Assembly: GCA_944384295.1 (NCBI GenBank)
Contig: CALWSU010000001.1
Coordinates: forward strand, 148,320-212,319
Direction: 5' to 3'
DNA: 64,000 nt
Source of the DNA: an uncultured Lachnospiraceae bacterium
Lineage (GTDB): Bacteria > Bacillota > Clostridia > Lachnospirales > Anaerotignaceae
The position numbers and the translations under genes were made by a program. The notes under the pieces were generated by a model. That model had not been told where the DNA came from. It saw nothing but the letters and a program-made list of their open reading frames with translations, and searched no databases. Within the stretch, counting starts at the first letter, position 1; each line of letters starts with the position of its first letter. Below are positions 34,568-42,908 of this stretch, piece by piece.

Positions 34568-35281
34568 TCAAGATTTCCTTTCTTTCATACGGCACAAAAT
34601 TGCATGCGTCAATTCATTTTTACGCAAGCGAGAAACCGGAATGACAGCCCCCTGTGTCAGTATAATTTGTCCATTTTCATAACCTTTCACATAATCCAAA
34701 TTGACCAGATAACTTCTATGACATCGAAAAAAACGATGGTCTACCTGTCTTTCAAAATCTTCCAATTTATGATAATAGTCAATGACCGTTCCATCTGATT
34801 GATGGATATAAAGTTTTCTGCCTTGTACCTCACAATATAGAATTTTGGAAAGCGAAAGCACCGCACAATAATTTGGTTTTTGTATCACAATATGTTTCAT
34901 ACTTCTTTGTTGGATATGCTGCATGGCGCGATTCATCATGCTATGAAAATGCTCTACTTCTATTGGTTTTACCAAATAATCAAACGCCTCTACCGAAAAC
35001 GCATCAAATACATATTCTTTTAAAACAGTTACAAAAATTAACAAGCTATCACAATGTCGGTTTCTTAATATTTTTGCCGTTTCCATACCATTTGGAGATT
35101 GCATTTGAATATCTAAAAAAATAATATCAAAATCTAAATTGCTTTCTAACAGCGCACTACCGTCCGAAAATTTTTCCATACCATAATGGATATGTTGTAT
35201 GTTCTGCATATATTTTGAGATTTGCTCTGCAATATGATTTACCATAATCCTATCATCATCACAAATTGCAAATTTTATCAT
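34568..35281 (-). CDS. AgrA-like LytTR response regulator
   Basis: A 237-residue response regulator. The receiver domain has the acidic pair in ICDDDR, the phosphoacceptor Asp in DIIFLDIQM, a Thr in VTVLKEY and the Lys in YLVKPIE. The C-terminal LytTR DNA-binding domain is visible from ~140 (ILYCEVQGRKLYIHQSDG, FFRCHRSYLVNLDYVKGYE, IPVSRLRK). The ATG at 35281 sits after GGTGAGG. It partners the kinase directly downstream, and its targets may include the neighbouring coiled-coil gene or the LRR cluster; that is inference from position. Confidence 0.92.
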   Translation of the reverse strand: MIKFAICDDDRIMVNHIAEQISKYMQNIQHIHYGMEKFSDGSALLESNLDFDIIFLDIQMQSPNGMETAKILRNRHCDSLLIFVTVLKEYVFDAFSVEAFDYLVKPIEVEHFHSMMNRAMQHIQQRSMKHIVIQKPNYCAVLSLSKILYCEVQGRKLYIHQSDGTVIDYYHKLEDFERQVDHRFFRCHRSYLVNLDYVKGYENGQIILTQGAVIPVSRLRKNELTHAILCRMKERKS

Positions 35282-35453
35282 GTTCCTCACCAAGCCTTTC
35301 CATCAGAATATCAAATTTCAAATCAAGGGACAATTTGATTGTCATAAAATAGCGAAAAATTGTTATAAAATGTTTTTTATTTTATTGGAACAATATCTCT
35401 GATAAAATTTACAACTGAAAACAAATTGGCTTTCATACGAAAACGTCAAATAA

Positions 35454-35488
35454 AAAGTGCTTCCACAACATTTGTTAGGAAACACTTT
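35454..35488 (-). terminator. Terminator of the metallophosphoesterase gene
   Basis: AAAGTGcTTCC and GGAAaCACTTT pair with one mismatch, followed on the minus strand by TTTTTATTTG. It lies 18 bases past the stop codon at 35506. Confidence 0.7.
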
Positions 35489-35505
35489 CATTTATCATTA
35501 TTACA

Positions 35506-36192
35506 TTATATCTTTATAAATTGATGGTACACACCTTGCAGTTTTTCTGTAATCCTTTGGTCTACATGCATATGACCAAAATACCACATTTGAAATTGTT
35601 CCATTTTTTCCATCTCAAAATACCATTGCTCTAATGTATCTGGCAATGGATACTGAGGTTCCATGCTTTTCTTTTTCTGAATATGCTTTCTAACAAAACG
35701 GGGGGCTTCGTGTGTAATGACATATTGAATCTCAGATTGATGGTGTTCTAATTGCTGTCTGCCATATTGTATTTCCATTGGTGTTGGTTCTTCTTCTTTC
35801 CACCAACTGACTCCTTCTTGTCGTCTATCCTGATCCGAAGATTTTGCTCCACCAAACACAAAAAATGTCTTTCCATCAATAGAATATATCTCTCCTCGCA
35901 TCAAATGCAGCACACGCGGACCAATACGATGCACTTTACCACCGTTCCACGTTTCTATTTGCGTATGATTCAAGAGAAAATGATTTTCATGATTCCCATC
36001 TACAAATGTAATCGTACCAGGAAATATCTGCTGCAAACTTTCTATATCATGCGGATAATCTTGATCCCAAACATATCCCGCATCTCCAGCAATCATCAAT
36101 ACATCTGTAGCATCTAGATTTTCTTTTTCCGCCAACCAAAATAATGGTACAAAAGTTCTATGTTTATCTCCTGTAATAAAAATTCGACCCAT
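35506..36192 (-). CDS. Calcineurin-like metallophosphoesterase
   Basis: A 228-residue phosphoesterase with the canonical metal-binding blocks in order: ITGDKH near the start, IAGDAGY (~34), DGNHEN (~66), THEAP (~160) and FGHMHVD (~204). The substrate cannot be deduced; homologues act on phosphodiesters in nucleotides or small molecules. There is no signal peptide. The ATG at 36192 follows AGGAGTATAGAAT. It lies just downstream of the MBL-fold hydrolase gene (about 60 bases) on the same strand. Confidence 0.9.
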   Translation of the reverse strand: MGRIFITGDKHRTFVPLFWLAEKENLDATDVLMIAGDAGYVWDQDYPHDIESLQQIFPGTITFVDGNHENHFLLNHTQIETWNGGKVHRIGPRVLHLMRGEIYSIDGKTFFVFGGAKSSDQDRRQEGVSWWKEEEPTPMEIQYGRQQLEHHQSEIQYVITHEAPRFVRKHIQKKKSMEPQYPLPDTLEQWYFEMEKMEQFQMWYFGHMHVDQRITEKLQGVYHQFIKI

Positions 36193-36253
36193 ATTCTATA
36201 CTCCTAATTCTATCATATGCAGATGTGAACCATGCTATCGTTTCCTCAGAAAA

Positions 36254-37237
36254 CTATCCTTTTATATCTTCTGCTTTTTTATAATAGTAAATCCCATTTC
36301 GTTCTTCTTTTAGAATTTTTCCTAAAAAATATAAATATTGCAAATGTGAAATTGCTTCTCCTGTTGCAAACCATTTTTGTGGAGCAGGAAAACTTTCCCA
36401 ATCTTTACACATAATTTCCCATGTCATATCTTGGGCTACCATATAAGCAGTTTTCCATTCATTTGTTAAAATCGAAAGCACTTCTTGCAATCTTGCTTCA
36501 TGATGTTGATATAATTCTTGAATCCGTGCATACATATCCGAAACCATTGTACCATGTGCTGTCAAAAGCAATGAAACATCCAATTTTTCTATTTTGGCAA
36601 GGCTATTCAAATAATCCTGTAATGGATTCTCAACACCCAATTCAATACAGATATTGGGCGTGATTGTGCCTAAAATATGGTCGCCACAAAATAATATTTT
36701 GTTTTCTGCATCATATAGACACATATGTCCCGGCGTATGTCCTGGTGTCGTAATTGCTTGCAATGTATATCCACCATATTGCAAAATATCGCCTTCTTTG
36801 ACATATGTAAAATCTACCCGACCCGCATTACAATATTTTCTTCCTGGGTGAATGTCTGTATTTCTTCCGAAGTTTGCTTTTGGAAATCCATATTTTATAA
36901 AAAGATCGTCCAACATATTCCAATATAGATTTCCTGCCTCAAAATTGATGAGTTCGCCTTCTGTTTCACCTGTCAATAAACAATTGCCTGCTTGTGAAAA
37001 TTTTGAAATCAAACCACAATGATCCGAGTGTAAGTGTGTAATAAAAATATCAAATTCTTTTATGCCTAATTCCGCAATCGCTTCTTGCAATGCCGCTTCA
37101 CATTCTGGACGATTGAAGCCGGTATCAATCATCAAATTCTTTTCACCAGTAACAAAATATACATTGATTTCTCGCAAAGGATTATTGGGCAAAGGTACTG
37201 CTTTTTGATAAATATGGTCTGTGATTTTTGTTAACAT
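36254..37237 (-). CDS. MBL-fold metallo-hydrolase
   Basis: A 327-residue metallo-beta-lactamase fold hydrolase. The zinc motif THLHSDHCG is near residue 87, with further ligands in TTPGHTPGHMCLY and FCGDHILG, and LTAHG. The C-terminal ~90 residues look like a small winged-helix cap (TWEIMCKDWES, ATGEAISHLQYLYFLGK), as in several MBL hydrolases. The ATG follows AAAGGAGG. It is divergent from the MerR gene, which may control it. The substrate is unknown. Confidence 0.9.
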   Translation of the reverse strand: MLTKITDHIYQKAVPLPNNPLREINVYFVTGEKNLMIDTGFNRPECEAALQEAIAELGIKEFDIFITHLHSDHCGLISKFSQAGNCLLTGETEGELINFEAGNLYWNMLDDLFIKYGFPKANFGRNTDIHPGRKYCNAGRVDFTYVKEGDILQYGGYTLQAITTPGHTPGHMCLYDAENKILFCGDHILGTITPNICIELGVENPLQDYLNSLAKIEKLDVSLLLTAHGTMVSDMYARIQELYQHHEARLQEVLSILTNEWKTAYMVAQDMTWEIMCKDWESFPAPQKWFATGEAISHLQYLYFLGKILKEERNGIYYYKKAEDIKG

Positions 37238-37322
37238 AAAATGCCTCCTTTATATTGATAAATCGGTTCATTTCATACATTCTGTCCTTACAACATAGAA
37301 ACATATACCTGTTGTCCACTTT

Positions 37323-37346
37323 TTTGCATCTTTGCATCTTTGCATG
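37323..37346. repeat. Short tandem repeat TTTGCATC
   Basis: Three consecutive copies of the octamer TTTGCATC (the last ending in G) lie in the divergent intergenic region between the MBL hydrolase and MerR genes. It may be a binding site array or simple slippage. Confidence 0.6.
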
Positions 37347-37452
37347 TCATTATATCATGAAATCATAGAAACCGTCTATCCTCCAGCTTTGTATTCTCAA
37401 AGATTGCTGTTTCTTTTTGCATACAACAAAAATTAAAATACGCTATAATCAA

Positions 37453-37481
37453 TTGCAAACAAAAAGCATGTTTGCTATAAT
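37453..37481 (+). promoter_or_regulatory. Promoter of the MerR-type regulator
   Basis: TTGCAA (37453-37458) and a perfect TATAAT (37476-37481) are spaced 17 bases. The spacing is the usual sigma-A one rather than the 19 bases of MerR-activated promoters, which suggests constitutive expression of the regulator. Confidence 0.8.
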
Positions 37482-37523
37482 GACTTCAATCTTAATATCA
37501 AACCGCAAAAGGGGTGATTTCTT

Positions 37524-38378
37524 TTGTCAGAGCAACCAAAATATTATTCTATTGGGAAAGTTGCCTCATTATGCAATGTTCCTGTAAAAACACTTCGTTA
37601 TTATGATAAAATCGGGCTATTGGTTCCACAATATCGCAAAGAAAGCAGCCAATATCGATATTATGAACATACACAATTACTAACATTACATATCATTCGC
37701 AAATTACGTTTTTTGGGTGTTTCCCTAAAAGATATACAACAAATCATACATAATTGTGATAGTCGTGCAATGGCAGAATGTGTCATTGCCAGAATGGATG
37801 AAATTTCAAAAAATATACAAGATTTGCAAGACCAATTAGCCATTGGAGAAAGTTTGTTGCAACGGCTAAAAGCTGGTCATATTTTTATGGCACAAAATAC
37901 AAATGATATCGTACGCATTGAACAAATTCCAACTTGCCATGTCATTTTTACACGTAAAATAAAAGTAGATTATCAAAATTCAGATGTTTCCATTGATCGT
38001 TGGTTTGAGCTTTTGGAATTGGCAAAAAAATATCACTTAAAAACAACAGGTTCTATCATACTTACCTATCATAACGCGCCTCTGGAACAATTCTATAACA
38101 AAGACTGCGACTTAGAATCCTGCATACAAGTAGAAGAATTAAAATCTGGTCCAGAATTCAAACAATTTGGTGGATTTCTTGCAGCAACTGCAATCCATGT
38201 TGGAAAAAATGAAGAAATTATACAAACACATGCCAAAGCAATCAAATGGCTGAAACAACAAGGATATGTGATATCTGGTCCCATTTCGGAGGAATATATT
38301 GTTTCTCCTATTGACATTTGCGATGTAGAAGACCACATCACAAAAGTGATTATTCCCATTCAAAAAGCATCTTCTTGA
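37524..38378 (+). CDS. MerR-family regulator with GyrI-like effector domain
   Basis: A 284-residue transcription regulator. Residues 6-75 are a MerR helix-turn-helix (YYSIGKVASLCNVPVKTLRYYDKIGLL), then a dimerisation coiled coil (ARMDEISKNIQDLQDQLAIGE) and a C-terminal GyrI/BmrR-like ligand-binding domain. BmrR relatives respond to multidrug ligands. The start is a TTG at 37524, seven bases after GGGGTG; no in-frame ATG precedes the HTH. It is divergent from the MBL-fold hydrolase. Confidence 0.9.
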   Translation: MSEQPKYYSIGKVASLCNVPVKTLRYYDKIGLLVPQYRKESSQYRYYEHTQLLTLHIIRKLRFLGVSLKDIQQIIHNCDSRAMAECVIARMDEISKNIQDLQDQLAIGESLLQRLKAGHIFMAQNTNDIVRIEQIPTCHVIFTRKIKVDYQNSDVSIDRWFELLELAKKYHLKTTGSIILTYHNAPLEQFYNKDCDLESCIQVEELKSGPEFKQFGGFLAATAIHVGKNEEIIQTHAKAIKWLKQQGYVISGPISEEYIVSPIDICDVEDHITKVIIPIQKASS

Positions 38379-38420
38379 TTCCACCATGTTGCGTGATTTT
38401 ACTATGCTTATAACGCACAA

Positions 38421-38456
38421 TTCCTCATAAGAAAAACAACATTTTCTTATGAGGAA
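38421..38456. terminator. Symmetric hairpin between convergent genes
   Basis: TTCCTCATAAGAAAA and TTTTCTTATGAGGAA are exact complements with a 6-base loop, between the convergent MerR and CoA-transferase genes. It resembles the hairpin that copy A of the repeat interrupts at 13487-13795. Confidence 0.8.
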
Positions 38457-38508
38457 TCACAGAATCTACACCAACATTTTATTTTTTTAATTTTTATTTC
38501 TGTACATT

Positions 38509-39702
38509 TCAAATCGTGCCATTTTGGCGCAAAACATTGATTTTTTCTTTCGACAAGCCCAATAAGCTTCCATAAATCGCTTCATTATCTTCGCCCAATA
38601 ATGGCGCGGCTTTTTGTATACAATCGTCTTCTCCATGTATCTTAATTGGTGTACCTGGAATCCGAATTTCCGTTTCCATGCCTTTTTGATATACATTCCA
38701 CAACATATGACGGGATTGTAATTGTGGATGTTCTGCCGCTTCTGGAATAGTTAAAATCACTCCAAATGGAATGGACAGTTTTGTGATGATTTCTTCTAAT
38801 TCTGCAATTGTTTTTGTCATTGTCCAATCTTCGATAATAGGTTTCAAAGAAGTCAAATAATTTTCGCATCTTGCCAAATTGGTTTGATAAAGCGGATTAT
38901 CTACCAAATCCATACGATTCATTGCGCTGCAAAGCCCAGCAAACATCTTATCCGTTCCACAGCCCATTACAAATTCTCCATCTTTTGCACGGAAAGAATC
39001 AAAAGGCGCAATACTGGGGTCTTGATTGCCTGCGCGATGTGGTGTCTTTCCAGCAATGGTATATTCTACGACAAAATTTTCCATAACAGAAAATAGCGTA
39101 TCTACCATCGCAACATCTAAACGTTTCCCGACACCTGTTTTTTCTCTTTCATACAATGCCATCAAAATCCCCATACATAAATATGCACCAGAATAGTTAT
39201 CTGCAATAGAGGGACCTATTTTACATGGCGGACCATCTGCAAAGCCCGTTACACTCATCATACCGCTCATTGCCTGTGCAACAATATCATAACAAGGTCG
39301 AGAAGCCAAAGGACCTTCTAAGCCAAACCCACTGATGGAACCATAAATGATACGAGGATTGATTTCCTTTAATACTTCATAGGAAAACCCAAGCTTTTCC
39401 AAAACACCAACTTTATAATTTTCACATACCACATCGGCTGTTTTCACCAATTCGCGAAAAATTTCTTTTCCTTCTTCTGATGCCAAGTTGAGTGTAATAC
39501 CTTTTTTATTGCGATTGATATACGCATAATAACCGCTGTAATCATTTTTCATAGGTCCCCAGCCGCGTGTTTGATCTCCACTGCCTGGACGTTCAATTTT
39601 GATTACTTCCGCACCATGGTCTGCTAGATTCATGGTACAAAACGGACCACTATATGCCTGTGTCAAATCTAATACACGAATACCTTCCAATGGTCTATGC
39701 AT
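38509..39702 (-). CDS. Family III CoA-transferase (CaiB/BaiF type)
   Basis: A 397-residue family III CoA-transferase, which moves CoA between carboxylic acids via an Asp-linked anhydride. The N-terminus has LEGIRVLDLTQAYSGPFCTMNLADHGAEVIKIE, followed by NRNKKGITLNL and the catalytic-region CYDIVAQAMSGMMSVTG. The ATG at 39702 follows GAGGTGGAATT. It lies about 140 bases downstream of the ammonia-lyase gene, separated by a hairpin. A role in activating beta-alanine or a related acid is inferred from that neighbour only; bile acid or carnitine CoA-transferases are other members. Confidence 0.88.
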   Translation of the reverse strand: MHRPLEGIRVLDLTQAYSGPFCTMNLADHGAEVIKIERPGSGDQTRGWGPMKNDYSGYYAYINRNKKGITLNLASEEGKEIFRELVKTADVVCENYKVGVLEKLGFSYEVLKEINPRIIYGSISGFGLEGPLASRPCYDIVAQAMSGMMSVTGFADGPPCKIGPSIADNYSGAYLCMGILMALYEREKTGVGKRLDVAMVDTLFSVMENFVVEYTIAGKTPHRAGNQDPSIAPFDSFRAKDGEFVMGCGTDKMFAGLCSAMNRMDLVDNPLYQTNLARCENYLTSLKPIIEDWTMTKTIAELEEIITKLSIPFGVILTIPEAAEHPQLQSRHMLWNVYQKGMETEIRIPGTPIKIHGEDDCIQKAAPLLGEDNEAIYGSLLGLSKEKINVLRQNGTI

Positions 39703-39750
39703 AATTCCACCTCTTTTTTTTGATATTTTTTGCTCTATTTCTGATATATA

Positions 39751-39784
39751 AAAATCCCAAAACGAAAATTCGTTATGGGATTTT
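39751..39784 (-). terminator. Terminator after the ammonia-lyase gene
   Basis: AAAATCCCaaAACG and CGTTatGGGATTTT pair with few mismatches; the minus-strand transcript continues with TTTATAT. It lies about 60 bases past the stop at 39845. Confidence 0.7.
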
Positions 39785-39844
39785 ACATTCAGCATTTGTG
39801 ATTCAAACGTTTATAAGAGAGTATTGGGTAGAGTGGAGTCTTTA

Positions 39845-40294
39845 TCATTCAGGATGTTTTGCATCTTTGAAAGAAGATTCCTGAGGTCCTCTCTGATCTT
39901 TTTTCGCAATATACAGGCTGCCGGTCGCTCTGCCGCACAGTACAGGAGGTTCACATGCAGTTGCTGCTGTATGTGCGATACCTGTCATATCTGCATCTGT
40001 TTTATCCAGCATTGTTGCAACTTTCCATGCTTCAAATTTACATGTGTAGGACTGGTTACCAACCTTTTCAATCCAGCCATGATATTCCATAAAGTCACCT
40101 ACATAAACAGGTGCTGTAAATTCGATATCTTTATAACCCAAGAACAGGCTAATATCACCATCAACATAGACCATCAGTTCTGTACCAACATCGCCCCATT
40201 GGTTTACGATTCTAGCACCATTTACCAAATCGCCTACATAATGACCGTCTTTTGCGCTCATCATCAGATGATGTACCACTTTTTTACCTACCAT
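39845..40294 (-). CDS. acl: Beta-alanyl-CoA ammonia lyase-like hotdog protein
   Basis: A 149-residue hotdog-fold protein. The whole sequence (VGKKVVHHLMMSAKDGHY, LVNGARIVNQWGDVGTEL, GDISLFLGYKDIEFTAPVYV, EPPVLCGRATGSLYIAKKDQ) matches, as I recall, beta-alanyl-CoA:ammonia lyase of Clostridium propionicum, which eliminates ammonia to give acrylyl-CoA. 3-aminobutyryl-CoA ammonia lyase of lysine fermenters is a more distant relative. The ATG at 40294 follows AAGGAGGAATTG. It has its own promoter and terminator. A TTG at 40300 is less likely as the start. Confidence 0.88.
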   Translation of the reverse strand: MVGKKVVHHLMMSAKDGHYVGDLVNGARIVNQWGDVGTELMVYVDGDISLFLGYKDIEFTAPVYVGDFMEYHGWIEKVGNQSYTCKFEAWKVATMLDKTDADMTGIAHTAATACEPPVLCGRATGSLYIAKKDQRGPQESSFKDAKHPE

Positions 40295-40345
40295 AATCAA
40301 TTCCTCCTTTATTTGTTTTATATGGATTGCTTTGTTTATGGCTAT

Positions 40346-40376
40346 ACTATATTTGATACCGTAAATGGAGTGTCAA
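40346..40376 (-). promoter_or_regulatory. Promoter of the ammonia-lyase gene
   Basis: On the minus strand a consensus TTGACA (40371-40376) is followed by TATAGT (40346-40351) at 19 bases, or AATATA at 17. The rest of the gap up to 40593 is AT-rich and shows nothing else that I can support. Confidence 0.6.
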
Positions 40377-40593
40377 GACTGATTTTTCAAAATTTTTTTC
40401 TTTTCTCTGAAAGCATTTCATCCAACTCTCCCCTTGCTGTACAGTTTGAAAAATCCTGATTTTTTCCAATCATGCCACACTATAGATACCCTTCTTAGAT
40501 GAGATAGTATTTAAATTTAGGGAGAGTTTTTGATACAAATTCTTTCAAAAATTTCTGTAATGATACAATGATTTTGCAAAGCATAAAAAGCTA

Positions 40594-41070
40594 TCACGAT
40601 AAAAAGAAGCCATATAAACGCTGCCAATGCGCTTGTGGCAAAAATGTTTCAATTTCTTCTATAAATTGCCAACCAAATTTCTCATATAGCCCTTGATGCG
40701 TTGTAAATAAATAAAGCGCAGACCAATTTTTTTCTATCATATATTGCTTGACATGTGCCATTACATCATACAAGATTCCATTTCCTCTTGCCTCTGGTAC
40801 AATATATACATTACACAACCAAGGATAAATATCTGGTCTGCATTCCAAATCATGTAAAGAAAATTGATACATACCCACTAGTTTTTCTTCCAACCATATG
40901 GTATAAGTCTGAGGCAGGCGCACAGCATTGACGCTATGCGCCATCATATGCGCAACTTCTTTTATAGAATAATCCTCTTTTTCTCCCCACCATTGATACA
41001 TCCATGTAGTTATCACAGATAATTCCGGTGCATCTGATTGTGTGCATTGCAATATTTTTACTTGTGCCAT
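40594..41070 (-). CDS. GNAT-family N-acetyltransferase
   Basis: A 158-residue acetyltransferase. The core has KLVGMYQFSLHDLECRPDIYP, LCNVYIVPEARGNGI (the acetyl-CoA pyrophosphate-binding R-G-N-G loop), VMAHVKQYMIEKNWSALYLF and YEKFGWQFIEE. The acceptor is unknown. The gene is monocistronic, with AGAGGTGG before the start. Nothing in the neighbourhood hints at a substrate. Confidence 0.88.
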   Translation of the reverse strand: MAQVKILQCTQSDAPELSVITTWMYQWWGEKEDYSIKEVAHMMAHSVNAVRLPQTYTIWLEEKLVGMYQFSLHDLECRPDIYPWLCNVYIVPEARGNGILYDVMAHVKQYMIEKNWSALYLFTTHQGLYEKFGWQFIEEIETFLPQAHWQRLYGFFLS

Positions 41071-41150
41071 ATGACCACCTCTATTTTCTTGATTGGTTCT
41101 ATTGGTTCTGATTGTTTCTTAATTACATTTTGCATCAAACGGAAAACAGA

Positions 41151-41202
41151 AAAAACAGATGATTTTAAGGGGAAATGTTTCTCCACAAAATCATCTGTTT
41201 TT
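41151..41202 (-). terminator. Terminator of the acpP-rnc operon
   Basis: AAAAACAGATGATTTT and AAAATCATCTGTTTTT are exact complements, with T-runs on both strands, directly at the rnc stop codon. It may act in both directions. Confidence 0.9.
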
Positions 41203-41898
41203 TTAAGATTCCATTTGCATCAATGCCGCATGTGCTGCATTTTGTTCTGCTTCTTTCTTGCTTCTACCACTGCCTTGCCCCAATACCTTTCCTTCATGTA
41301 TCACTTCTGCAAGAAATACTTTATTATGATCGGGACCTTTTTCATCTACAATCATATATTGCAAAGGCACTTTGCTGATTTTTTGCACAACTTCTTGCAA
41401 ATGTGTCTTGCAATCTAAGTTATGGAATCCAGGTTTTGTTTTTGCAATCTGTTCCTGCATAAAACGCATGACATATTGTGTTGCCGCATCAATACCACCA
41501 TCAATACAAACAGCGCCTATGATTGCTTCAAAGGCATCTGCCAATATAGAATCTCTGGTGCGACCTCCTGTACTTTCTTCCCCTTTGCCCAAAAACAAAT
41601 TACGTCCTACGCCTAATTTACGCGACAATTGTGCCAAGGAGCCTTCGCATACCACCGCTGCGCGTAATTTTGTCATTTCGCCTTCTGGCATTTCTGGAAA
41701 CTTGCGATAAATATATTCACTTACTACCATATCCAACACCGCATCTCCTAGAAATTCCAAACGCTCATTGTTTTCATGACTGCCTTTTTTGGTTTCATTT
41801 GCATAGGAACTATGTGTCAAAGCCAGCAACAACAAATTTTTATCTTTGAAATGATAGCCTAATTTTTTTTCAAATTCTTCTAAATTCAAATAATTCAT
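41203..41898 (-). CDS. rnc: Ribonuclease III
   Basis: Double-strand-specific endoribonuclease for rRNA and mRNA processing. The 231-residue protein has the catalytic signature NERLEFLGDAVLDMVVSEYI, the second acidic segment DAFEAIIGA and a C-terminal double-stranded RNA-binding domain (KTHLQEVVQKIS ... GSGRSKKEAEQNAAHAAL). The ATG at 41898 follows GGAGAATTGAT. It is directly downstream of acpP (two bases), the usual Firmicute order acpP-rnc. Confidence 0.96.
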   Translation of the reverse strand: MNYLNLEEFEKKLGYHFKDKNLLLLALTHSSYANETKKGSHENNERLEFLGDAVLDMVVSEYIYRKFPEMPEGEMTKLRAAVVCEGSLAQLSRKLGVGRNLFLGKGEESTGGRTRDSILADAFEAIIGAVCIDGGIDAATQYVMRFMQEQIAKTKPGFHNLDCKTHLQEVVQKISKVPLQYMIVDEKGPDHNKVFLAEVIHEGKVLGQGSGRSKKEAEQNAAHAALMQMES

Positions 41899-41899
41899 A

Positions 41900-42130
41900 T
41901 CAATTCTCCAACACACTTCTCAAATAATCCAGCACATCTTGAATGGTTTTCAAATTTTCCGCAGCTTCTGGATCAAAATCTATGTCGTACGTTTCTTCCA
42001 AAGCGGAAACAATTTGAAACAAATCTAAAGAATCAGCACCCAAATCCGCAAAAGAAGTTTCTTCTTGCAGACTTTTTGGCGAAACTCCAATCTGTTTTGC
42101 AATAATCTCCATTACCACAGCTTCTTCCAT
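41900..42130 (-). CDS. acpP: Acyl carrier protein
   Basis: A 76-residue acyl carrier for fatty acid synthesis. The phosphopantetheine attachment Ser34 lies in GADSLDLFQ, within the acidic helix II typical of the family. It is somewhat more divergent at the N-terminus (MEEAVVMEIIAKQIGVSPKSL) than housekeeping ACPs but has normal length. It is followed immediately by rnc. Confidence 0.94.
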   Translation of the reverse strand: MEEAVVMEIIAKQIGVSPKSLQEETSFADLGADSLDLFQIVSALEETYDIDFDPEAAENLKTIQDVLDYLRSVLEN

Positions 42131-42254
42131 ATTTTCCTCCTCCTTTTTTGATTGTTCATCAGCATAGCGGTATACATAGAAAATTCTGCTACTTTAATAC
42201 TATACTCTATTTCCTTATATTTGTCAGTAAAAATTACAAAATACCTAAAATATA

Positions 42255-42848
42255 TTATTCAGAAAAAAGCGGAACTTGATATCTCTTACTTTCTGTTACC
42301 ACATACTGCAATTTGTAATCCCAAGGCTCAGCTGGTAAAGCGGGATAGAAAAAATCATCATAACACAATCCAGCACAAACGATACTGCTATTCGCCAAAT
42401 ATCTATCGTAATACCCACCACCATATCCCAAGCGATTGCCTTGTGAATCACAAGCCAATGCAGGCACGATGGCAAATGAGATTTCAGAGGATTCTATTTT
42501 TTTACAATACGGCTTTGGTTCTAAAATTCCAAATTTTCCTGGCTGTATATCCGCATAAGACTTAACTTGACAAGCACACATTTTGCCTTTTTCTAAACAC
42601 AATGGTACAACAACACATTTTTGATTATTCCATAACCATTGTAAAATAGTTCTTGTACTGATTTCAAATTCTGTACTGACATAACAAAACACAGTATCTG
42701 CTTTTTGCAAAGCGGGCAATGCCAGCACATTTTGCTGTATTGCGTCGGCTGCACTTGCCCGCTTTTCGTAATGCCACATCTTGCGTGTATATAAAATCTG
42801 TTTACGTAAATCCTCTTTTGTTTCTTGATTTTGTGGGAATATATCCAT
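42255..42848 (-). CDS. 5-formyltetrahydrofolate cyclo-ligase
   Basis: Converts 5-formyl-THF to methenyl-THF with ATP. The 197-residue protein has KEDLRKQILYTRKMW at the N-terminus, the substrate-binding PALACDSQGNRLGYGGGYYDRYL signature and the C-terminal VPLFSE-type end. The start at 42848 (MDIFPQNQETKEDLRKQ) is 30 or so bases past the direct TTCTAGTAT repeats. It is a single gene, known in other genomes as ygfA or fthC. Confidence 0.93.
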   Translation of the reverse strand: MDIFPQNQETKEDLRKQILYTRKMWHYEKRASAADAIQQNVLALPALQKADTVFCYVSTEFEISTRTILQWLWNNQKCVVVPLCLEKGKMCACQVKSYADIQPGKFGILEPKPYCKKIESSEISFAIVPALACDSQGNRLGYGGGYYDRYLANSSIVCAGLCYDDFFYPALPAEPWDYKLQYVVTESKRYQVPLFSE

Positions 42849-42908
42849 GATTCCAACCTACTTTTTGTTCTAGTATTTCTAGTATTTCTAGTTTTTCTGT
42901 TTTTTGAT

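Noticed and set aside
42868..42896. Short TTCTAGTAT tandem repeat between two genes
   Set aside because: Only three imperfect copies, no flanking structure and no link to the genes; probably slippage.
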